In this document: piece after piece, positions 56,501-64,000 of the stretch
Position numbering within the stretch: position 1 is the stretch's first letter
Layout of the letters: each line of letters begins with the position of its first letter
DNA from: Cymodocea nodosa
Lineage: Eukaryota > Streptophyta > Magnoliopsida > Alismatales > Cymodoceaceae
Reading direction: 5' to 3'
Assembly (NCBI GenBank): GCA_036874045.1
Contig: CM072337.1
Span: forward strand, 7,378,001 to 7,442,000
DNA: 64,000 nucleotides
The notes under the pieces: model-generated
What the model saw: only the letters and a program-made list of their open reading frames with translations
Database searches by the model: none
What the model was told of the DNA's origin: nothing
Position numbers and translations under genes: made by a program

Positions 56501-58633
56501 TGTGAAAATCTGTTTGATTTGTTTTTATGCTTATATTAATAAATTCTTTTAGAAGTAAACAAACAACCATTCACACAAATTAGATATTAAGTCCAATTTG
56601 TATTTTAATTGTAAGTGCACAGTGTATATTGTATTTGTGTGCAAGTACAGGTTGATCCCATAGAGATTAAGTAAGAATTATGTACTATTCTGATTTTTAT
56701 ATTAGAATTTATATGTATTCGTTAAGCACTCTACTGAGTTACAGTTAACTCAACAAACTTAGTTCGTGGAGTTATGGTTAACTCAATAGACTAACCTCAT
56801 TGACTTAAGTTAACTCCACAAGCCTACCTTTCTAGTTAAATATTGCTATTTATAGAGGAATTCATCCAACCATTGGGCGGTTCCACAGAATGTAAATAAC
56901 ATCAATTAAGCTCTTTAATATTAGTTAATATTAGATTTGTTATTAAACAACACTAACATTTAGATATTTCAAATAGTAACCATTAAGATCTTTAAGTATC
57001 TAGGACGAATCAATTTAAGTAAATAATAAAACTATTTTCTATTTCTGAATCAAACAAACATAAAACATTCACAATACTAACAATGATAACATTAATCACG
57101 ATACAAAACAAACAATACAACACTTTAATACTAAATGTAAACATAGATAATTTGTTGTTTTTGGTATTTTTGTTTTGATATGTTCTTAAAGATGAGCGAA
57201 AGGTGAAATGTAAAAATTTCTATCGATAACAAAAACTTCTGTCTCTACATGCGACGTGATTACATCATTGAAAACTTAATCACTTACAATCTTACCTCCT
57301 CTCCCTATAGAATCGCGAACCAAGAATTGTAAGATGATCTCCTCTTCAGCATACTGGCATCAACCCGAAACTAAGGCTAGAAGCTTTACGATCTCTTGAG
57401 ATATGAGTCGGTACTTGGTGAAAATGGCTTCCCTTCCTACGATGCAATCACTCCTCATAGTGGTTGTCAATCACTATGTTTAGCTCAAAATCGACTTGAC
57501 ATCTAGAAAGTATCCTCATAAACCTCCAATGGTTAGTGATTTTGGTGGTAGTGTGGAGCTTTAGGGAACTTCTGACGCTTCTTGTAGTTAGCGTGTTCCC
57601 CACCTCTCTCCCATAGTCTTTTTCTTTGTCTTTTATATTTCTTTCAATAGTAACTGCTTCTACTTAAATGATCAATTGGATTTCCTTCATTTATATCAAC
57701 GATGGTGATTTCTTCTTCATTCCATGAGTGAATTCCTACATGATACGTGTAATCGTGGTTTTCCTTCGTATTGTATCTTCTTGTAACTCTTCTAGTTCTT
57801 GCACTTGTAAAACACATGACTAAACAAGAAAACTTATCTATTCGTTAGTCATTTTATAAAACTTGAATAGTTATCCATCCATGTGTATAAAAACTCGACT
57901 AGTTATCTAACTTTCTGATTTTTCATTACCGAACGCACATGGAAAACACATGAAAACTTAAAACATTAAAACACACGTGCAGATAACTTAACTATACAAG
58001 TTTTTAACATAACTCTTCAACTAAAATGAAACGTTGACAATCCGAAAGTTTACATTACTTATTTTTGCATAACATTAACACAACACATTATCTTAATATA
58101 TATTCAAGTAACTCAACGTGTATAGTTATGCTAACTTAACGAGTTATACATGTGTAACTCACGTGACATAATAAAGCATTTAAATTCAACACATGCATAA
58201 TTCTAACTTAACGAGTTCAAATATTTTGGATACTTACAAACCTAACTATCCGATACTCAGATGCATTTCGGATAATTACCAGATAACTAACCAAACATTC
58301 ACTAAAGTCATGCATTAAGGTTTCAACACGTGTACTCCAAGAAATAATAAAATATTCTTCTATCATTTAAAATATAACTGTTCGGTACATGCAATACAAC
58401 TCTTCGAAATAATAGAAAATTTAGATACTTAAGAATTAAAAAGTCTGTAATTCATCGACAATATAGAAATGTATTTAATTAGCACTAATTCCCTAAAATT
58501 ATGTAGATTCTTTTATTAAAGCATATAATAGTGTAATTATAACATAATAGTTTAATTCTCATATGATAAGCTAAATATTATGCAATTAACCATCATTTAA
58601 CTATTAATATTATGCACTTTTTCGTTCTAAACA
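56501..58633 (-). repeat. LTR of second gypsy family (G3), mosaic with copia LTR blocks
   Basis: On the minus strand it begins TGTTTAGAACG at 58633 and shares the GC-richer block (about 57230-57480) and R/U5 region with G1 and G2. About 57783-58050 instead resembles copia-A LTRs (compare 46600-46930), and 58052-58218 resembles copia-F LTRs (compare 2340-2530). It is followed at higher coordinates by a polypurine-like stretch, so it is the 3' LTR of a reversed element. The lower boundary is uncertain by some tens of bases. Confidence 0.72.
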
Positions 58634-58735
58634 CTTCCACATACTTAAATTTTGTTAGTCCCTTAGCGAACTACTAAGATCTAACTAGTTGGTCTTTCTA
58701 AAGTGCTAGAATTAAATCTTCATTTTTTTCTTCAG
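58634..58735 (-). other. 3' end of a reversed second-family gypsy element (polypurine region)
   Basis: On the minus strand GGGACTAACAAAATTTAAG then TATGTGGAAG right before the LTR. It matches the GGACTAGCAAAGTTTAAGTGTGGGGGGG context of gypsy-B. The rest of the element is replaced by copia spacer sequence. Confidence 0.6.
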
Positions 58736-59344
58736 AATATATAGATTAGATTACCATAAAGATATTTTGTATTTTTCAATAATCTATTTTAACATTGTTT
58801 TCTCTTCTTCAACCTACAAATATATTTAAACATAAGTAAATTACATACAAATTATGTTAGCATCACATATGTGGTAATTATATTATCATTTTTTTCCTTT
58901 TCAAACATCTGTTATCCTGAATTTTCTAATATGATTTCCAGAATAAATTTCAACTACATACGAATCAGAACACAAACCAACTCAATATTACTAAAATAAG
59001 AAGAATAATGAATTGTATCTCAAATAAACAACTTCAAAAGTCTAATCTAGATTCATACTTCAGTAATCTTAGATAATAGAACATATACTCGGTTCAAAAG
59101 AATTTTATATTTCACAAAACACTTTTATCTTTTCAGAATAGTATATGCATATTTGTACTTTAAAAGTTAATTTGAAAAGCTTGAATCATATAAGAGCTTT
59201 CTAATGTACCCAAGTATTGAGCTTTCAGTCAACAATCCTAGATTTGATCCGAATCTTAGGTTGCCAGATTTAAAGTCATTTTTCAGGTCAACAATCCTTA
59301 CATACTTATCTGCTCAAGAACAAAAGACTCATGATCAAACAAAT
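58736..59344 (-). repeat. Reversed copia-F-type pol-ORF3 spacer fragment
   Basis: Matches about 37240-37800 in reverse: landmarks are AACCTACAAATATA, GGTTGCCAGATTTAAAG, CAACAATCCTTACATA and CTCATGATCAAAC. It stops where the next gypsy LTR begins at 59345, so that element probably inserted in a Sirevirus relative. Confidence 0.75.
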
Positions 59345-60665
59345 TGTCTTCTCTATTAACTTCTATTTGTAACTTAGTTAATTTATCTTTATGCTTATTA
59401 GTAATTCCTTTTTAGAAGCCAACAACCCATCTTTCACACAAATTAGATATTAACTGCAAGTGCACAGTGTATATTGTATTTGTGTGCAAGTATAGGTCGA
59501 TCCCACAGAGAATTGAGGAAGAATTGTGTACTATTCCGTTTTTAATAATGAAATTTATTTATTTAGTAAGCACTCCGTTGAGTTATAACTAACTCAATGA
59601 ACTAACCTTGTGGAATTGAAGTAACTCAACGAAGCTATCTATCCAATTTAATACTGCTATTTACAAATGAATTCAGTCAACTATTGAGTGGTTCCATAGA
59701 TTGTAAATAACATCAATTAAGCTCTTTAATGCTAGTTAATATTAGATTTATCATTCAGCAACACTAACATTCAAACATTTCAAACAGTAACCATTAAAAT
59801 CTTTAAGTATCAGGAACGATTCAATTTCAGTAAACTGTAAAACTATTTTCTATTTTCTAAATTAAACAAACAAGAAACATTCCAAACATTGATAATGATA
59901 ACATTAATCACGATACAAAACACACAATACAACACTCAAATACTAACTATAAACACAGATAAGTTGTTTTTAGTATTTTTGTTTTAATATGATCATGAAA
60001 ATGGGCGAAAGGTGAAATGTAAAAGTAATTTCTATCGATAGTAAAAACTTCCGTCACTACATGCGACGCGATTATACCACTAAAAATTTAACCACATACA
60101 ATTCTATCTCCTCTCCCTATAGAATTGTGAGTCTAGAATTGCAAGTTGATCTCCTCTTCAGCATACTGGCATCAACCCAAAACCAAGGCTAGAAGCTTTA
60201 CAATCTCTTGAGATATGAGTCGGTGCTTGGCGAAAATGGCTTCCCTTCCCGCGACGCGATCACTCCTCACAGTGGTTGTCAGGCACCGTGTTTGGCTCAG
60301 AATCGACCCGACATCAAGAAAGTATCCTCATAGACCTCCGATGGTTGGTGATTATGGTGGTGGTGGTGATGGTAGTATGGAACTTTAGGAAACTTCCATC
60401 GCTGCTTGCAGTTAGCGCAGTCCTCCTTTACACACACACTAGCCACCACACTTTGTGTTTTTTTTCCTTGTCTTTTATATTTCTTAGTAGTAACTGCTTC
60501 GATGATCGGTTGGATTTCCTTCGTTCAAATCAACGATGGTGATTTCTTCTTCCTTTCACGAGTGATTTCCTACATGATACGTGCAATCATGGTTTTCCTT
60601 TGAATGTCCTGTTTCTGTAACCGCTATAGTGGCATATTAGAAAATAAATGGTCTATGGAGTTACT
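59345..60665 (-). repeat. Gypsy-E LTR, lower copy
   Basis: Matches 62489-63830 closely over its length, from TGTCTTC to AATAAATGGTCTATGGAGTTA. It includes the GC-richer block at about 60110-60420. It gives way directly to protease-region sequence. Confidence 0.82.
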
Positions 60666-61170
60666 AATTGAACATCCTCATTTTCTAAATTAATTTCTTC
60701 TTGATCTCCTTCTATATTTATGTTTCACTTTCCTCTAAAGTTTCAAAATTGAGTTGCCTATTTAATTCTTCTTGAATCACATCATCTAGCATATCTCCTT
60801 CATCCTCTAAAAAGTCTATAATATGTAAGGACGTTTCTAACTCCTCAAACTTTTCTGGTTTGAAAATGTTTAATTGAGTATCCTCATTACCATATGATAA
60901 CTTCATTACTCAACTTGTACAATTTATAACTGCCCCTGATGTTGCTAAAAATGGTCTTCGAAAAATTAAAGATGTATCATTATTTTTATACTTAATTTGT
61001 AGGGAATCCAAAATTACAATATCAATAAGATATATAAAGTTTTTTATTTTAATTAAGATATCCTCTATTTTTCCTCTAGGGTATCTTATACTTCTATCAG
61101 CTAATTGAATAACCATACTAGTAGGAGTTAAGTCTTCTAATCCTAAGGATACAAATATATCACTTGGCAT
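60666..61170 (-). pseudogene. Gypsy-E protease-like region
   Basis: On the minus strand a frame with MPSDIFVSLGLEDLTPTSM, IQLADRSIRYPRGKIEDIL and FRRPFLATSGAVINC. These are the flap and downstream blocks of Athila/Tat aspartic proteases and match gypsy-B protease (LADRSYRSPMGIVEDVL). More acidic sequence follows. Broken; the region upstream at 61190-61650 holds further linker-like sequence of the same gene. Confidence 0.78.
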
Positions 61171-61886
61171 AACATTTATACCAGCACCTAAGTCTATTAA
61201 GGTTCTTTCTTGAATGGTATTTCCTATGGTGCATGATATAACAGGTATTCTAGGATCAGATAACTTTTTAGGAATTTGTGACAGAAATAAGGAACTACTT
61301 TACTTAGCTAAAAAGATTTTTCTTAAAACTTTTCGCTCTCTTTTCTTAGTACACCAATCCTTAAGAAATTTAGCACAAGGTGGCATTGTCTACAATAAGT
61401 CTAATAAAGGAATGTTAATTTGCACTTTTTCAAAAAGTTCTCTAATTTTTTCTTTTTTTCAGGAAATGTTTTTTGAAATCTTTCAAGATAGGGTGCTAAA
61501 GATTGTAATTTAAAAGATTCTTTTTCTTTCATTTGATTTGTTTGATCATTCCTAGTCTCATTTTTTGATTCAGACTTTTCTTCATTGATTTCTATATTTT
61601 CAGATATTATATTTTCATTATCATTTTGATTTGTGTTCTTACCCATCTTTATATTACTTTCTTTTTGAATTCTTGGTGGTATATCAGTTCTAGATCTTAG
61701 TGTTATACATACATCTTCTAGATTTTCGTTACTCTCATGATGTTCTTATATATTATTTTCATGATTATGATCTTCAATTATTTTTAGTTTTAAAGTACAT
61801 TCTTTAAATTCTATTGCATTGATATTCTCTTTTGCCTGTATATCTTACAAATTATGCAGATCTATAACATTATAATTTTCATTGTC

Positions 61887-62405
61887 CTATTGCATAACTT
61901 GTAATTTCATTGTAAACTTGTCCAATGCTTTTAGTTTTTTTTCCAGATCATCTAATCTCATTACATTCAATTTTTGATTGATTTTCATTATAGTTTTTTC
62001 AGTTTCGTATATAATATCAATTTTAGGTTCTGAATACGCTTCCTTATAGTTTAATTGGTTGACTTCTTGTTGCTGACACATAAAGTATTCTAGTTTGTCT
62101 ATGTTTTGCTCTATATTACACTCTAGTCTGTCATACCTATCCCAAACTTTCGTGTCTCTCAACATATTATACATTCTATACTGACCATTAGTTGGGTAAA
62201 CCATAGGGTTCTCATTCTTGGCTCTATTATATTGAAGATAATTCATTTGTTGTTCATGTGGTCTAACCATCTGCAAACATCTCAATTTCAAACAATCAAA
62301 AATGTCATGACCTTTAGAATTGCAGAATTCACATATGCTAACTACAGGTTTCAAAAATCTTTGAGCATAAGCATATGCCATATTCTCAATTATAGAAGAA
62401 AACAC
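61887..62405 (-). pseudogene. Gypsy-E first ORF: zinc-knuckle protein without capsid domain
   Basis: A 172-residue frame whose knuckle CEFCNSKGHDIFDC (CX2CX4HX4C) begins near residue 26, only about 140 bases inside the primer site. The rest is charged, with possible coiled-coil segments. As in gypsy-B and C, no capsid domain precedes the knuckle. The sequence is otherwise unlike the B/C first ORF, so the layout is shared between two families. Confidence 0.72.
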
Positions 62406-62463
62406 ACAATACCTCTCTTGCTATTAAAATGAAATAACACTCACAATTGCTTAGCTACTCAAA

Positions 62464-62481
62464 TCCCCGACAACAGCGCTA
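62464..62481 (-). other. Gypsy-E primer binding site, tRNA-Asp type, degenerate
   Basis: On the minus strand TAGCGCTGTTGTCGGGGA, matching the B/C site TGGCGCCGTTGCCGGGGA at 15 of 18 positions, after the same AGTTTTC-type join to the LTR. Confidence 0.75.
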
Positions 62482-62488
62482 GAAAACT

Positions 62489-64000
62489 TGTCTGCTTTGT
62501 TAACTTCTATTTGTAACTTAGTTAATTTATCTTTATGCTTATCAGTAATTCCTTTTTAGAAGTCAACAAACCATCTTTCACACAAATTAGATATTAATTC
62601 CAATTTGTATTTTAATTGCAAGTGACAGTGTATATTGTATTTGTGTGAAAGTACAGGTCGATCCCATAGAGAATTGAGGAAGAATTATGTACTGTTCCAT
62701 TTTTAATAATGAAATTTATTTATTCAGTAAGCACTCCGTTGAGTTATAGCTAACTCAACGAACTAACCTCGTGGAATTGAAGTAACTCAATGAAGCTATC
62801 TATCCAGTTTAATACTGCTATTTACAAAGGAATTCGATCAACCATTGAGCGGTTCCATAGATTGTAAATAACATCAATTAAGCTCTTTAATGCTAGTTAA
62901 TATTAGATTTATCATTCAGCAACACTAACATTCAAACATTTCAAACAGTAACCATAAAATCTTTAAGTATCAGGAACGATTCAATTTCAGTAAACTATAA
63001 AACTATTTTCTATTTTCTAAATTAAACAAACATGAAACATTCCAAACACTAACAATGATAACATTAATCATGATACAAAACACACAATACAACACTCAAA
63101 TACTAACTATAAACATAGATAAGTTGTTTTTAGTATTTTTGTTTTTATATGATCATGAAAATGGGCGAAAGGTGAAATGTAAAAGCAATCTCTATCAACA
63201 GTAAAAACTTTCGTCACTACATGCGACATGATTACATCATTGAAAATTTAACCACTTACAATTCTGTCTCCTCTCCCTATAGAATCGCGAATCCAGAATT
63301 GCAAGTTGATCTCCTCTTCAGCATACTGGCATCAACCCAAAACCAAGGCTAGAAGCTTTACGATCTCCTGAGATATGAGTCGGTGCTTGGTGAAAATGGC
63401 TTTCCTTCCCGCGACGCGATCACTCCTCATAGTGGTTATCAGGCATCGTGTTTGGCTCGAAATCGACCCAACATCAAGAAAGTATCTTCACAGACATTCG
63501 ATGGTTGGTGATTATGGTGGTGGTGATGGTGATGGTAGTATGGAACTTCAAGGAACTTTTGTCGCTACCTGTAGTTAGCGTGGTCCTCCTCTGCACACAC
63601 ACTAGCCACCACACTTCGTGTTTTTTTTCCTTGTCTTTTATATTTCTTAGTAGTAACTGCTTCGATGATCGGTTGGATTTCCTTCATTCAAATCAACGAT
63701 GGTGATTTCTTCTTCCTTCCACGAGCAATTTCCTACGTGATACGTGTAATCGTGGTTTTCCTTCGAATGTCCTATTTCTGTAACCGCTACAGTGGCATAT
63801 TAGAAAATAAATGGTTCGTGGAGTTATAGATAACTCAACGGACTTACTTCGTTGATTTAACTATAAAACACGTGCAATAAAGAAATAAGCCGCTAACATA
63901 ACGTGTTACCTTAGTGTGTATTCATGTAACTCAACGTGTACAGTTATGCTGACTTAACGAGTTAAACATGTGCATCTCACGTGATATACTAAAGCATTTA
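62489..64000 (-). repeat. Gypsy-E 5' LTR, incomplete at window end
   Basis: Starts TGTCTGCTTTG at the primer-site side. The GC-richer block lies at about 63250-63570. From about 63885 it changes to sequence like the copia-F LTR (compare 2380-2480), as in G3. The U3 end is outside the window. Confidence 0.82.

Larger units (their letters stand above)
59345..64000 (-). mobile_element. Gypsy-E: second-family Athila-like element, reversed, runs off the window
   Basis: LTR sequence at 59345-60665, internal sequence at 60666-62488 with protease-like and zinc-knuckle ORFs, a degenerate tRNA-Asp primer site at 62464-62481, and the 5' LTR from 62489 to the window end. The internal part is far shorter than in an intact gypsy element and no RT, RNase H or integrase is seen. 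Broken, in many places. Confidence 0.8.

Noticed and set aside
60276-60542. Frame MSGTVFGSESTRHQES... recurring in second-family gypsy LTRs (also 63448-63705 and reversed 42493-42777)
   Set aside because: It runs through the conserved GC-richer leader block, does not keep its length between copies and has Val-rich low-complexity sequence. DNA conservation explains it better than coding.

Overview
This is a plant nuclear window made almost wholly of nested LTR retrotransposons and their debris, with one DNA transposon and long AT-rich repeat tracts. The Ty1/copia and Ty3/gypsy lineages seen (Sirevirus-type copia with a third ORF; Athila/Tat-type gypsy with a tRNA-Asp primer site) are typical of flowering plants, probably a eudicot. 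The species cannot be told from the sequence. I found no convincing host gene, tRNA or rRNA gene.

Layout. From before base 1 to about 32863 lies a Sirevirus-type copia element (copia-A): gag, pol, a spacer, an ORF3 ('env-like'), two polypurine tracts and a 3' LTR. It carries a reverse-strand solo LTR (1311-2921). Its ORF3 is split by a 21.7-kb gypsy complex (9080-30764, target duplication ctaca). That complex is three copies of one Athila-like family: a long element B (+), a reversed element C inserted in B's 5' LTR (10476-19699, tatac), and a solo LTR D inserted in B's pol (23975-25510, agtag). Copia-A itself sits in the integrase region of a second Sirevirus-type element, copia-F (from 32864), whose RNase H region carries a solo LTR (34947-36553, aaagc) and whose 3' LTR (from 41059) holds a second-family gypsy LTR (41563-43783) and a threefold 526-bp tandem expansion. 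A reversed copia-A-type LTR fragment (45863-47079) closes the nest.

From 47080 to about 56500 the DNA is AT-rich, with hAT-like pieces, minisatellites and one well-bounded hAT-type non-autonomous transposon (51937-55225, 8-bp duplication) that holds another gypsy LTR (52003-54074). From 56501 to the end lie reverse-strand members of the second gypsy family, including an internal stretch with a protease-like and a zinc-knuckle ORF (60666-62488).

Most notable: (1) in gypsy element B a full capsid-type gag ORF lies downstream of pol, while the usual gag position holds only a short zinc-knuckle ORF; the second gypsy family also has a knuckle-only first ORF. (2) LTRs of unrelated copia and gypsy families share long blocks, so promoter modules seem to have moved between superfamilies. 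(3) A 1.4-kb inverted repeat with a 141-bp loop (9080-12012) arose by self-insertion. (4) An LTR promoter region is triplicated in tandem. All retroelements are treated as fossils; none of the coding regions is proposed to be functional.
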